Source of the DNA: CBDULX01 sp965368175
GTDB taxonomy: Bacteria; Pseudomonadota; Gammaproteobacteria; SZUA-229
Direction: 5' to 3'
Length of the DNA: 19,333 nt
Assembly: GCA_965368175.1 (NCBI GenBank)
Contig: CBDULX010000032.1
Location: 1 to 19,333, forward strand
The notes under the pieces were generated by a model. The model was given only the letters and a program-made list of their open reading frames with translations, was not told the origin of the DNA and ran no database searches. Shown here piece after piece: positions 1 through 8,543 of the stretch. Made by a program: the position numbers and the translations under genes. Position 1 is the stretch's first letter, and each line of letters opens with the position of its first letter.

Positions 1-11
1 AGTAACAAATT

Positions 12-311
12 ATGAGAAACATAAAATACTCTATACAAATATTTTTAGCTCCTATTAGCTGGTCAGTCATACTTATTATCTTCATGATTCTAGGTAAGCT
101 TTTTCCTGGTTTTGGCCATCCTTCAGGCGTTGTAATGGGGATAATATATGCATTCTTACTTGCACCATTTATTGGCATTGCTGGTATTATTTATACGGTT
201 AAAATATATAACAGTCTGAACAATACTAAAACATATTTAGCAATAACTATGAATGTATCTCTTATATTAAGTGGAACATTAGTATGGTTAACCTGGTATG
301 GTCTTATTTAG
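12..311 (+). CDS. small hypothetical membrane protein (99 aa)
   Basis: I do not recognise the family. The 99 residues are strongly hydrophobic, with about three likely transmembrane segments (roughly residues 8-30, 40-63 and 74-96) joined by short loops, the second loop being polar (KIYNSLNNTK). No catalytic motif is visible. The ATG lies close to the window edge and no clear Shine-Dalgarno site precedes it, so the true start could lie upstream of the window. The next gene on the same strand starts 94 bp downstream, and the gap holds no clear terminator. It is probably an inner-membrane protein of unknown role. Local base composition is more AT-rich than the metH or pur genes, which fits an accessory gene but does not prove transfer. 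Confidence 0.5.
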   Translation: MRNIKYSIQIFLAPISWSVILIIFMILGKLFPGFGHPSGVVMGIIYAFLLAPFIGIAGIIYTVKIYNSLNNTKTYLAITMNVSLILSGTLVWLTWYGLI

Positions 312-405
312 TCGACTAGCTAAAATCGCACATATAATAACTATTTCTGGTTTACTACAAAGCAGCAACTGCTAACAAAGCACTATTCACATCGACTGAA
401 GACAT

Positions 406-771
406 ATGAAAATATTAAAATTTATCATCGTATCATTAATTTTCTACTCTATGAGTATCCATGCGGGTAATGAGGACACCATCAAGTATCCATCGGTATC
501 AGCAGCATTAGAAAAATTAAAAAAACTGGATTCTACCAATATCAGTCAGCAGGGGGGATGGACAATTATCTCTCTGGTGGAAGACGGCAATCACGTGCTC
601 TGGTTTTTCGCACCTGAAGAACATGCTGCTCATCCTGCAATGATAAAAAGGACTATCCTGGAAAAAGATGGCGAACTTGAAATTAAAATGGTAACTTTTT
701 GCCAGGCCCCAAAGCAGAAATGCGATGATCTTCTCGAGCAATTTAAACATTTAAATAAAACATTCAAATAG
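406..771 (+). CDS. secreted/periplasmic hypothetical protein (121 aa)
   Basis: The N-terminus is a typical signal peptide: positive start (MKILK), hydrophobic core to about residue 18 and a likely cleavage after SIHA near residue 20. The mature part of about 100 residues contains a pattern of tryptophan and aromatic residues (HVLWFFAPEEHAAHPAMIKR) resembling small periplasmic proteins of unknown function seen in Pseudomonas-like bacteria; this resemblance is from memory. Two cysteines near the C-terminus (FCQAPKQKC) could form a disulfide. No enzyme motif is seen. The start has a modest GAAG site about 6 nt upstream. It probably acts in the periplasm. Confidence 0.6.
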   Translation: MKILKFIIVSLIFYSMSIHAGNEDTIKYPSVSAALEKLKKLDSTNISQQGGWTIISLVEDGNHVLWFFAPEEHAAHPAMIKRTILEKDGELEIKMVTFCQAPKQKCDDLLEQFKHLNKTFK

Positions 772-958
772 GGTATTAAAAATATACTTATCAACCAGTT
801 TTTTACTGTCTGGCTGTAACTCACAACTCCTGCGGCTGTTATTTCAAGCTCAATAATTTTTTGGAGACTCAGCCAGGTTGTTATTTGTTATATAGCGCTA
901 ATGAAAAGTAACATCAGTATATTCTCTATTAACTCATTTCCGTCCAAGGAGATTAAAC

Positions 959-1960
959 ATGATAAAAGCCTATGCTGCCTTCGAACCCAAAGGTGAACTT
1001 AAACCCTTCGAGTATGACCCAGGCAAACTTAATCCTCATGAAGTAGAAATTGATGTTCATTATTGTGGCATCTGCCATAGTGATTTGAGCGTGCTCGACA
1101 ATGACTGGGGAATGACCCAGTATCCCGTTGTTCCTGGGCACGAAGTAGTCGGCACAATTGCCGCAGTTGGTGACAAGGTTAAGAATTTAACTATAGGTCA
1201 ATCAGTGGGTCTGGGCTGGCATGCCGGTTACTGTAACGAATGCGCGCCCTGTCACTCAGGTGACCATAATCTGTGCGCCAGCTCACAGCCGACCATCGTT
1301 GGGCATCATGGCGGTTTTGCCGATAAGGTTCGGGCCGAGGCCAACAGTGTAGTTCCGATTCCAGAGGGTATTGATCTGGAATCCGCTGGCCCCCTGTTTT
1401 GCGGTGGCATTACCGTTTTTAACCCCCTGCTTCAGTTCGATATCAAAGCCACTGACAAGGTGGCTGTGATTGGCATCGGCGGCCTGGGCCATATGGCCTT
1501 GCAGTTTCTTAATGCGTGGGGCTGTGAAGTAACAGCATTCACCTCCAGCGAAGACAAAAGAAAGGAAGCCCTGGACCTGGGAGCCCATCACACACTGAAC
1601 TCCCGCGACCAGAATGAAATCGAAGCGGCTGCGGGTAATTTTGACCTGATTTTATCCACTGTTAACGTTAAGCTGGACTGGAATCTATATCTCAATACAC
1701 TAAAACCTCGCGGTCGTTTACACTTTGTTGGTGCCACACTGGATCCACTGGATATAAATGTATTTTCACTAATCATGTCTCAACGCTCGATCTCCGGCTC
1801 TCCTGTAGGCAGCCCTTCAAGCATTGCCAAAATGCTGAATTTCGCCAGCCTTCACAACATCAAACCCGTTATCGAAAAATTCAGCTTTGATGATATAAAT
1901 AAGGCCATCAAACGACTTAGGAGTGGCCAGACACATTATCGGGTTGTGCTTCACCGATAA
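959..1960 (+). CDS. zinc-dependent alcohol dehydrogenase / aldehyde reductase, CAD (YahK-like) type
   Basis: This is a 333-residue medium-chain zinc dehydrogenase, likely reducing aldehydes with NADPH in the cytosol. Visible signature: catalytic zinc ligands Cys39 in GICHSD, His61-Glu62 in PGHE and Cys148 in LFCGG; four structural-zinc cysteines at 92, 95, 98 and 106; the Rossmann motif GIGGLG at residues 172-177; and FTSS after the second beta strand, as in NADP(H)-preferring members. The overall pattern matches the cinnamyl-alcohol-dehydrogenase/YahK group, which accepts many aldehydes, so the physiological substrate cannot be read from sequence. A strong AAGGAG lies 7-8 nt before the ATG, which fixes the start. 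It stands alone, about 190 bp after the previous gene, and looks intact. Confidence 0.9.
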   Translation: MIKAYAAFEPKGELKPFEYDPGKLNPHEVEIDVHYCGICHSDLSVLDNDWGMTQYPVVPGHEVVGTIAAVGDKVKNLTIGQSVGLGWHAGYCNECAPCHSGDHNLCASSQPTIVGHHGGFADKVRAEANSVVPIPEGIDLESAGPLFCGGITVFNPLLQFDIKATDKVAVIGIGGLGHMALQFLNAWGCEVTAFTSSEDKRKEALDLGAHHTLNSRDQNEIEAAAGNFDLILSTVNVKLDWNLYLNTLKPRGRLHFVGATLDPLDINVFSLIMSQRSISGSPVGSPSSIAKMLNFASLHNIKPVIEKFSFDDINKAIKRLRSGQTHYRVVLHR

Positions 1961-2031
1961 TGCATAGCCTATATAGCACAGGCCATATCAGCACATGCAT
2001 ATAAACAGAACTACAATCAGGTATTGTTAAA

Positions 2032-2370
2032 ATGACTATACCTTTGCCACTGGCGAGAGACAAAAAGCTAACTGTTGAATTTAGAATTGAGCCAGGCTGC
2101 CTTGGCCCTGACGGTAAAGAATATATCGACAAGTTCTGTCGGTTTGCCCAGAAAGAAATCGAATCTATCGATTCAGATTTTGTACACTGGATACTTATTC
2201 CAAGACATGATAAATCACTCCCTGAAATGCAGTACAAAGTAAACAATAAAATTTTGACTCATGATAAAGCAATGAAATATCTGGCCATGTTTAACAAAGA
2301 CCTGGATGAATTTGAGCTGCACTTAAACGAAACACTGTCCAGTCTTATTGAGCAGTTCCTGCAACACTAA
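2032..2370 (+). CDS. hypothetical protein (112 aa)
   Basis: I do not recognise this protein. It is 112 residues, soluble, charged, with no signal peptide or membrane segment. The first half looks like mixed alpha/beta (LTVEFRIEPG, DFVHWILIPRHD) and the last 35 residues like an amphipathic helix rich in Leu and Glu. Cysteines at about 22 and 37 are not in a metal-binding spacing. It lies 72 bp after the dehydrogenase and 108 bp before the chromate-transporter gene on the same strand. There is no strong ribosome binding site before the ATG. Function unknown. Confidence 0.55.
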   Translation: MTIPLPLARDKKLTVEFRIEPGCLGPDGKEYIDKFCRFAQKEIESIDSDFVHWILIPRHDKSLPEMQYKVNNKILTHDKAMKYLAMFNKDLDEFELHLNETLSSLIEQFLQH

Positions 2371-2478
2371 TAAGTGTATACAATTATGCCCATGTACATG
2401 CGCAATATAATATTGAATTAGACAGGTGATCGTCATTAAAAATCATCCCCCCTGAAAATACTCACAGGAGTAAAATCA

Positions 2479-3828
2479 TTGTCAACGCCTGATCCAAGTA
2501 GCAGCCAGCGACCTGCCCCCGTGTCGTTCCGAGAAGCATTTTTTTACTGGCTTAAACTGGGATTTATCAGTTTTGGTGGTCCCGCCGGCCAGATAAGTAT
2601 GATGCACCAGGAGCTGGTAGAGAAACGCAGGTGGATTTCCGAGCATCGATTTTTGCATGCCCTTAATTACACCATGGTGCTGCCAGGACCGGAGGCACAG
2701 CAGCTTGCCACCTATATTGGCTGGCTGATGCACGGTGCCTGGGGGGGTATTGTAGCCGGAGTCATGTTTGTTCTTCCTTCGCTGTTCATACTCATCAGCC
2801 TGACCTGGATTTACCTGACATATGGAGATGTACCGGCTGTTGCCGGTATTTTGTACGGCATTAAGCCTGCAGTAACGGCTATTGTTGTCTTTGCTGCTTA
2901 CCGAATCGGCTCAAAAGCGTTAAAGAATAACGTACTTCGTGCAATGGCCGTGCTGGCATTTATAGCTATATTTGTTTTTAATATGCCTTTTCCTTACATT
3001 GTACTTTGTGCTGGCATCATCGCTTATACAGGTTCACGATTTGCCGCCGATAAATTCAGGACAGGCGGACATCATGCTGCATCACAAAACAGTTATGGCC
3101 CTGCGCTGATCGATGACGATACTCCCGTAGCACAACATGCCCGATTCAGGTGGGGCAGATTAATTAGCTTCGCCTTTATCGGGCTGTTTATCTGGGTCGG
3201 CGTCATGCTAGCGCTATTTTTCACCTATGGCTGGGAAGGCACCCTCACACAAATGGGCTGGTTCTTTACCAAAGCGGCCCTGGTCACCTTTGGTGGCGCC
3301 TATGCTGTTTTACCCTATGTTTATCAGGGTGGTGTCGAACACTATGCCTGGCTAACCGGCACACAAATGATTGACGGTCTCGCCCTGGGTGAGACCACAC
3401 CCGGGCCTCTGATTATGGTTGTCGCCTTCGTAGGCTTTATTGGCGGCTGGACGAAAGAAATTTTCGGACCCGAGATGCTACCTCTGGCCGGTGCAGCCGG
3501 TGCAGGTATCGCGACACTCTTCACCTTTCTACCTTCCTTTCTTTTTATATTGATTGGCGGGCCTTCGGTTGAAGCAACCCGACATGATGTTAAATTCACG
3601 GCGCCACTCACAGGCATAACTGCAGCTGTAGTCGGTGTGATACTTAATCTGGCAGTGTTTTTTGCCTATCATGTACTCTGGCCACAGGGATTTGAAGGGA
3701 CATTTGAGTGGTTTTCAGCTTTGATTGGACTTGCCGCATTTATTGCCCTGTTCAGATACAAGATTGGGATTGTGCCTGTTATCCTGGCCTGTGCATCCGT
3801 TGGCCTGGCATATTCGATACTGCTCTAG
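2479..3828 (+). CDS. chrA: chromate transporter family protein (ChrA, long-chain type)
   Basis: This 449-residue inner-membrane protein has the two tandem CHR domains typical of long-chain ChrA. Domain 1 covers about residues 15-190 and carries FGGPAGQISMMHQE, the LPGPEAQQLATYIGW motif and a following Gly-rich membrane segment. Domain 2 covers about 225-445 and repeats the pattern as TFGGAYAVLPYV and LGETTPGPLIM. About ten or more hydrophobic segments are visible. Characterised members expel chromate driven by the proton gradient, but many environmental homologues are not tested for this. The start is TTG at 2479 with an AGGAG site 8-9 nt upstream; no better in-frame ATG precedes the domain. 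The TAG stop is followed immediately by repeat copy A. No chrB-like regulator is present. Confidence 0.9.
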   Translation: MSTPDPSSSQRPAPVSFREAFFYWLKLGFISFGGPAGQISMMHQELVEKRRWISEHRFLHALNYTMVLPGPEAQQLATYIGWLMHGAWGGIVAGVMFVLPSLFILISLTWIYLTYGDVPAVAGILYGIKPAVTAIVVFAAYRIGSKALKNNVLRAMAVLAFIAIFVFNMPFPYIVLCAGIIAYTGSRFAADKFRTGGHHAASQNSYGPALIDDDTPVAQHARFRWGRLISFAFIGLFIWVGVMLALFFTYGWEGTLTQMGWFFTKAALVTFGGAYAVLPYVYQGGVEHYAWLTGTQMIDGLALGETTPGPLIMVVAFVGFIGGWTKEIFGPEMLPLAGAAGAGIATLFTFLPSFLFILIGGPSVEATRHDVKFTAPLTGITAAVVGVILNLAVFFAYHVLWPQGFEGTFEWFSALIGLAAFIALFRYKIGIVPVILACASVGLAYSILL

Positions 3829-3892
3829 GGAAGCTCTGATCAAGTAATGCTGTTTCATACTGGCTGAGCGACCAGACTTAACCAGAGGTTCC
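3829..3892 (-). repeat. MITE-like repeat, copy A (short class, 64 bp)
   Basis: The two ends form an imperfect terminal inverted repeat: GGAAGCTCTGATCAAGT on the left, and the right end reads GGAACCTCTGGTTAAGT when reversed (14 of 17 match). Read on the minus strand it aligns end to end with copies C and D. It fills the whole 49-bp gap between chrA and the serB-like gene and overlaps the latter by 15 bp, coding its last four residues and TAA stop. The palindromic ends could fold in RNA from either side and act as a shared 3' end for the two convergent genes; there is no long T-tract, so termination is an inference. Confidence 0.8.
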
Positions 3893-4513
3893 TTTGAGTA
3901 ATGGAATAATTGCTCGCAGGTCTTTTTCTTCAATAATAATATTCGCTTTTTCTTTCAATACGGGTCTGGCACAAAAGGCAATCCGGGTAGCGGCATGCTC
4001 GAACATGCTAAGGTCATTAGCACCATCACCACAGACCAGGGTGTTCTGTTCTGAGATTCCGAGTAAATTCTGTAAGCGAAACAGTAAATCACCTTTGGAA
4101 AAATCGAACATCACATCTCCGCCGACTTTACCGGTAAGCTTAGCATCCACATGATGAAGTATATTACTGAATTCAGTATCATAACCCAGTACATTTTTAT
4201 AATAATTCGTGGCATTTCTAAATCCACCACTAAATACGGCTACTTTATAATCATGACGTTTGAGTTCTGTTACAAATTCTTTAGCCCCTGGCATCAACGG
4301 CAGGTGATGACAGACATCATCCACAATAGATGCATCCATGCCTTTTAATAAACTGGCGCGCTGGGTTAGTGATTCGAAAAAATCCAGTTCACCTTTCATC
4401 GCCGCTTCAGTAAGTTTTTCAACCTGCTCTTTGACACCGACCTGTTCGGCAAGAATATCGATGGTTTCACCATCCATTAATGTTGAATCGAAATCCAGTA
4501 TTGCTAACTTCAT
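3878..4513 (-). CDS. serB: phosphoserine phosphatase-like HAD hydrolase (SerB type, no ACT domain)
   Basis: This is a 211-residue HAD-superfamily phosphatase, likely hydrolysing phosphoserine to serine in the last step of serine synthesis. Motif I is DFDSTLMDGE with Asp7 nucleophile and Asp9 acid/base; the cap follows; motif II is SGG at 95-97; motif III Lys is probably Lys140; motif IV is GDGAND at 162-167. The length matches compact single-domain SerB enzymes rather than the longer enterobacterial form with an N-terminal ACT-like part. Substrate is inferred from the family; close relatives with other phosphomonoesters exist. It lies 224 bp downstream of metH on the same strand, so serine and methyl metabolism may be co-located. 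The C-terminal GTSG and stop come from repeat copy A, so the native end may have been altered. Confidence 0.82.
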   Translation of the reverse strand: MKLAILDFDSTLMDGETIDILAEQVGVKEQVEKLTEAAMKGELDFFESLTQRASLLKGMDASIVDDVCHHLPLMPGAKEFVTELKRHDYKVAVFSGGFRNATNYYKNVLGYDTEFSNILHHVDAKLTGKVGGDVMFDFSKGDLLFRLQNLLGISEQNTLVCGDGANDLSMFEHAATRIAFCARPVLKEKANIIIEEKDLRAIIPLLKGTSG

Positions 4514-4642
4514 GCTATTCCTGAGTATTTAAAATATGTGAACGTAAAATGGCGGCTTATGGACAAATAAACGTGATGTTTTGAAACAGTTAACTCTTTA
4601 AGCAGCTGAACCCGGTTGAAACTGGTGAGGGAACTTATTGGT

Positions 4643-4712
4643 TTAAGATCTCTCACTGCGTTCGAGATGACACATGGTTCAGGCGCCCTTGCCGGGTTCG
4701 AGATGGCAGCAC
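4643..4712. repeat. interspersed GTTCGAGATGRCA repeat between metH and the serB-like gene
   Basis: The stretch contains two direct copies of GTTCGAGATGRCA, at 4660-4672 and 4696-4708. The first is preceded by TTAAGATCTCTCACTGC. On the minus strand this resembles a widespread intergenic sequence of environmental bacteria (TGTCATCTCGAACG followed by AGTGAGAGATCTT), recognised from memory. It lies in the 224-bp gap downstream of metH. No protein is coded. It may be a degenerate insertion-type repeat or a 3'-end element; no T-tract supports a terminator. Confidence 0.5.
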
Positions 4713-4737
4713 AGGGTTTTGTTATATCGACTCTGAC

Positions 4738-7700
4738 CTAATCAGCATCGTATCCCAGGTTGGGTGCCATCCAGCGCTCCGCTTCTGCCAGACTCATGCC
4801 TTTACGTTTGGCATAGTCTTCAACCTGTTCTCGATTAATTTTAGCGACTGCAAAATAACGTGAATCGGGATGACTGAAGTACCAGCCACTAACAGCGGAG
4901 GCGGGCAACATCGCAAAGTGCTCGGTGAGCTCAATGCCTGCATTTTTATCTGCATCCAGCAAGGCCCATAGCTGGGTTTTTTCGGTGTGGTCCGGACAGG
5001 CCGGATAACCGGGTGCTGGACGAATCCCCTTATACTCTTCGCCAATCATTGCCTCGCTGCTCAGCTGCTCATCAGATGCATAACCCCAGTACTCCTTGCG
5101 TACTTTTTCGTGCATCAGCTCGGCAAATGCTTCTGCCAGGCGATCGGCCAGAACTTTCAACATGATGGAGTTGTAATCGTCGTGCTCCTGTTCAAACCTG
5201 GCTACATGTTCGTCAATACCAATACCGGTGGTGACCGCAAAGGCGCCAATATAATCTTTTATACCGGTGGTTTTCGGTGCTATGTAATCACTCAGAGAAT
5301 GATTAGGACGACCCGGTGGTTGCTCGGTTTGTTGACGCAAAAAGTGCAATTCCGATTTGAGTTCAGAACGAGACTCATCCTTATATATTTCTACATCGTC
5401 ATTCACGGCATTGGCCGGGAACAGACCAATAACAGCTTTTGCGGTGAGCCATTTTTCGGCAATCAGGGTATCCATCATGGCCTGGGCATCATTGAACAGT
5501 TTGGTCGCCTCTTCACCTTTTTCTTTATCCTGCAGAATTTTCGGGTAGCGGCCTTTCAGTTCCCAGGCATAGAAGAAAGGCGTCCAGTCGATATACTCTC
5601 GAATTTCCTGCAGAGGGTAATCGTCGAATACTTTGGTGCCGAGGAAACTGGGAACAGTGGGAGTGTAATCTTTCCAGTCTATTTTCTGGGCATTCTCCCG
5701 TGCCTGTTGCAGACTTGCCCATTTGGTCTGAGCACGGCGACCGGCATGATTGATACGCACCTGCTCGTAATCTTCGCTCAGGTTTTTTACAAAGGTTTCT
5801 CTATGCTCTTCGGATATCAGGTTTTGCGAAACCCCCACCGCACGAGAGGCATCCTTCACCCACACAGTCGGGCCATGGTAATTTTGTTCGATCTTCACGG
5901 CGGTATGTGCTTTTGAAGTCGTGGCACCTCCGATCATCAAAGGGATATCGAAACCCAGCCGTTCCATTTCTTTTGCCACATGCACCATTTCATCCAGCGA
6001 TGGGGTGATCAATCCACTCAAACCAATGATATCGACATTTTCTTCCCGCGCCTTGTCCAGAATTTTGTTCGCCGGCACCATCACGCCCATGTCGATGACG
6101 TCGAAGTTATTACATTGCAGCACAACACCAACAATATTTTTGCCTATGTCGTGAACGTCCCCCTTCACAGTGGCCATCAATATCTTGCCATTGGACTTGT
6201 TCGCATCACCTTTTTCAGCTTCGATAAATGGAATCAGATAAGCTACGGCTTTTTTCATCACACGTGCGGATTTCACCACCTGAGGCAGAAACATTTTACC
6301 GTCGCCAAACAGATCACCCACCACGTTCATGCCATCCATCAGTGGGCCTTCAATTACCTGGATAGGACGTTCAAACGTTAAACGCGCTTCCTCGGCATCT
6401 TCTTCCACATAGGCATCGATACCTTTCACCAGTGCATGAGCCAGACGTTTTGCCACTGGCAATGAGCGCCATTCCAGGTTTTCTTCTTTCTTACCGCCGC
6501 TGCCATCGCCCTTATATTTATCGGCTATGTCCAGCAAACGTTCGGTAGAATCGTCGCGACGATTGAGCACCACATCTTCTACACATTCGCGCAGCTCTTC
6601 CGGAAGGTCGTCGTACACCGCCAGCTGACCGGCGTTGACTATACCCATATCCATGCCGGCCTTGATGGCGTGATAAAGGAACACGGCATGAATGGCTTCA
6701 CGCACAGGGTTGTTGCCACGGAAAGAGAAGGACACATTGGACACACCCCCTGAGACCATGGCATGAGGCAGTGTGCTTTTAATTTCACGGGTGGCTTCGA
6801 TGAAATCCACACCATAATTATTGTGTTCCTCGATGCCGGTGGCCACCGCGAAAATATTTGGATCGAAAATAATATCTTCCGCCGGAAAACCCACCTGCTG
6901 AGTGAGTATATTGTAGGCGCGGGTGCAAATTTCGACCTTACGCGCTCTGGTGTCCGCCTGTCCGACTTCATCGAAAGCCATAACAATGGCTGCCGCACCA
7001 TAGCGCCGCAGCAGGGTCGCCTGTTCGATAAATTTCTTTTCGCCTTCCTTGAGGCTGATCGAATTCACCACACCCTTACCCTGAATACATTTCAAACCGG
7101 CTTCGATAATATTCCATTTGGAAGAATCAAGCATGATCGGCACCCGGGCGATATCCGGTTCCGATGTGATCAGATGAAGGAAGGTAACCATGGCTTTTTC
7201 ACCATCGAGCATGCCTTCATCCATGTTGATATCTATGACCTGTGCGCCGTTTTCCACCTGCTGTCGAGCCACATCCAGTGCCGTTTCATAGTCGTTGTCC
7301 AGTATCAGCCGTTTGAACATGGCTGAGCCTGTAACATTGGTACGCTCACCCACATTAACGAACAGAGAGTCCTCACGAATATTAAAGGCCTCCAGTCCAC
7401 TGAGACGACATTCCACCGGCATCTGCGGGGGCTTGCGAGGCGGGTATTTAACTACTGCTTCGGCGATGGCCCTGATGTGGGCCGGTGTGGTGCCGCAACA
7501 GCCACCGACAATATTAAGGAAACCGTTTTTCGCCCAGTCGCCGATCTCTTCCGCCAGCATTTCCGGAGTTTCATCGAATCCACCGAAGGCATTTGGCAGG
7601 CCGGCATTAGGATGCACATTGATATAACAATCCACCAGATGGGACATCTCTTCCACATGGGGCCGCAGTTCTCTGGCACCCAGGGCACAGTTAAAGCCAA

Positions 7701-8439
7701 ATGACAGGGGTTTGATATGACGCAGGGAATTCCAGAAAGCTTCCGGGGTCTGGCCGGTCAGGATACGACCACTGGCATCGGTGATGGTGCCAGAGATCAC
7801 GACCGGCAGTCGTTCACCGCTGGCTTCAAAGTATTCATCCAGTGCGAACAACGCTGCCTTGGCATTAAGGGTATCGAATACAGTTTCCACCAGAATGATA
7901 TCGGAACCACCTTCAATGAGCGCCTTGATGGATACGGTATAAGCTTCCCGCAGCTGGTCGAAGCTAACATCCCTGGCACCTGGGTTGTTCACGTCCTTTG
8001 ACATGGACGCAGTGACCGGCATAGGGCCCAGCACCCCCGCTACAAACCGAGGTTTCTCGTCGGTCTCCCGGGCATCACAGGCTTCGCGTGCGATTCTGGC
8101 TGCCGCCAGATTAAGCTCGTATACCAGCTCCTCCATTCCATAATCGGCCATACCATAATGATTGGCATTGAAACTGTTGGTTTCGATTATGTCGGCACCC
8201 GCATCCAGATAGGCGGTGTGTATATCTCCAATGATCTTTGGCTGGGTCAGCGCCAGCAGATCGTTATTGCCCTTGAGATCAGATGCCCAGTCGGCAAATC
8301 GTTCTCCCCGATAATCTTCTTCTTCCAGCTGGTAGCTCTGGATCATGGTGCCCATGGCGCCATCCAGTATCAGGATTCGCTCGGTGAGAATTTGATTTAA
8401 TCGGCTTAAGCGTTGTTCTCGAGTCATTACTGGGCACAT
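4738..8439 (-). CDS. metH: cobalamin-dependent methionine synthase
   Basis: MetH moves a methyl group from 5-methyltetrahydrofolate to homocysteine through cob(I)alamin, making methionine and tetrahydrofolate in the cytosol. The 1233 residues carry all four modules: homocysteine-binding barrel (about 1-335) with zinc ligands Cys251 and Cys314-Cys315 (VGGCCGT); folate-binding barrel (about 360-625, with VNVGERTNVTGS and DINMDEGMLD); cobalamin module (about 655-900) with GDVHDIGKN, whose His763 is the lower cobalt ligand; and the C-terminal reactivation domain (about 905-1233) with RPAPGYPACPDH, which binds S-adenosylmethionine. A second ATG four codons in would place that His at 759, the E. 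coli number, and may be the real start. An extended -10 box lies about 20 bp upstream, so the leader is too short for a cobalamin riboswitch. The gene is intact. Confidence 0.98.
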   Translation of the reverse strand: MCPVMTREQRLSRLNQILTERILILDGAMGTMIQSYQLEEEDYRGERFADWASDLKGNNDLLALTQPKIIGDIHTAYLDAGADIIETNSFNANHYGMADYGMEELVYELNLAAARIAREACDARETDEKPRFVAGVLGPMPVTASMSKDVNNPGARDVSFDQLREAYTVSIKALIEGGSDIILVETVFDTLNAKAALFALDEYFEASGERLPVVISGTITDASGRILTGQTPEAFWNSLRHIKPLSFGFNCALGARELRPHVEEMSHLVDCYINVHPNAGLPNAFGGFDETPEMLAEEIGDWAKNGFLNIVGGCCGTTPAHIRAIAEAVVKYPPRKPPQMPVECRLSGLEAFNIREDSLFVNVGERTNVTGSAMFKRLILDNDYETALDVARQQVENGAQVIDINMDEGMLDGEKAMVTFLHLITSEPDIARVPIMLDSSKWNIIEAGLKCIQGKGVVNSISLKEGEKKFIEQATLLRRYGAAAIVMAFDEVGQADTRARKVEICTRAYNILTQQVGFPAEDIIFDPNIFAVATGIEEHNNYGVDFIEATREIKSTLPHAMVSGGVSNVSFSFRGNNPVREAIHAVFLYHAIKAGMDMGIVNAGQLAVYDDLPEELRECVEDVVLNRRDDSTERLLDIADKYKGDGSGGKKEENLEWRSLPVAKRLAHALVKGIDAYVEEDAEEARLTFERPIQVIEGPLMDGMNVVGDLFGDGKMFLPQVVKSARVMKKAVAYLIPFIEAEKGDANKSNGKILMATVKGDVHDIGKNIVGVVLQCNNFDVIDMGVMVPANKILDKAREENVDIIGLSGLITPSLDEMVHVAKEMERLGFDIPLMIGGATTSKAHTAVKIEQNYHGPTVWVKDASRAVGVSQNLISEEHRETFVKNLSEDYEQVRINHAGRRAQTKWASLQQARENAQKIDWKDYTPTVPSFLGTKVFDDYPLQEIREYIDWTPFFYAWELKGRYPKILQDKEKGEEATKLFNDAQAMMDTLIAEKWLTAKAVIGLFPANAVNDDVEIYKDESRSELKSELHFLRQQTEQPPGRPNHSLSDYIAPKTTGIKDYIGAFAVTTGIGIDEHVARFEQEHDDYNSIMLKVLADRLAEAFAELMHEKVRKEYWGYASDEQLSSEAMIGEEYKGIRPAPGYPACPDHTEKTQLWALLDADKNAGIELTEHFAMLPASAVSGWYFSHPDSRYFAVAKINREQVEDYAKRKGMSLAEAERWMAPNLGYDAD

Positions 8440-8459
8440 TCCTGGTTTAAAAGCCCGCG

Positions 8460-8468
8460 ATTATACCA
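8460..8468 (-). promoter_or_regulatory. extended -10 promoter of metH
   Basis: On the minus strand the sequence TGGTATAAT (TG-N-TATAAT) occupies 8460-8468, with the perfect TATAAT at 8460-8465. The -35 region is weak, as usual for extended -10 promoters. It predicts a transcript start near 8453 and a leader of only about 14-26 nt, depending on which ATG of metH is used. Confidence 0.55.
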
Positions 8469-8543
8469 CCAAGTAAGCATCTTCTAATCATAAAGGCACA
8501 TCCAGGCTTCAGAGCGGATCGTTTCATGCTATATAATTTGGAT

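Noticed and set aside
340..405. Integron attC-like core (CTAACAAAGC) between the first two small genes
   Set aside because: Only one core-like half is present; no partner GTTAG-type site or long imperfect palindrome was found nearby.
2391..2400. Palindrome CATGTACATG before chrA as a regulator site
   Set aside because: A 10-bp palindrome alone is expected by chance at this scale, and no promoter geometry supports it.
4987..5916. A 309-codon plus-strand open frame opposite metH
   Set aside because: It is the antisense shadow of metH, has no family motifs and no ribosome binding site.
8440..8543. Cobalamin or SAM riboswitch upstream of metH
   Set aside because: Only about 100 bp separates metH from the divergent bpt, and the -10 box leaves a leader of about 14-26 nt.
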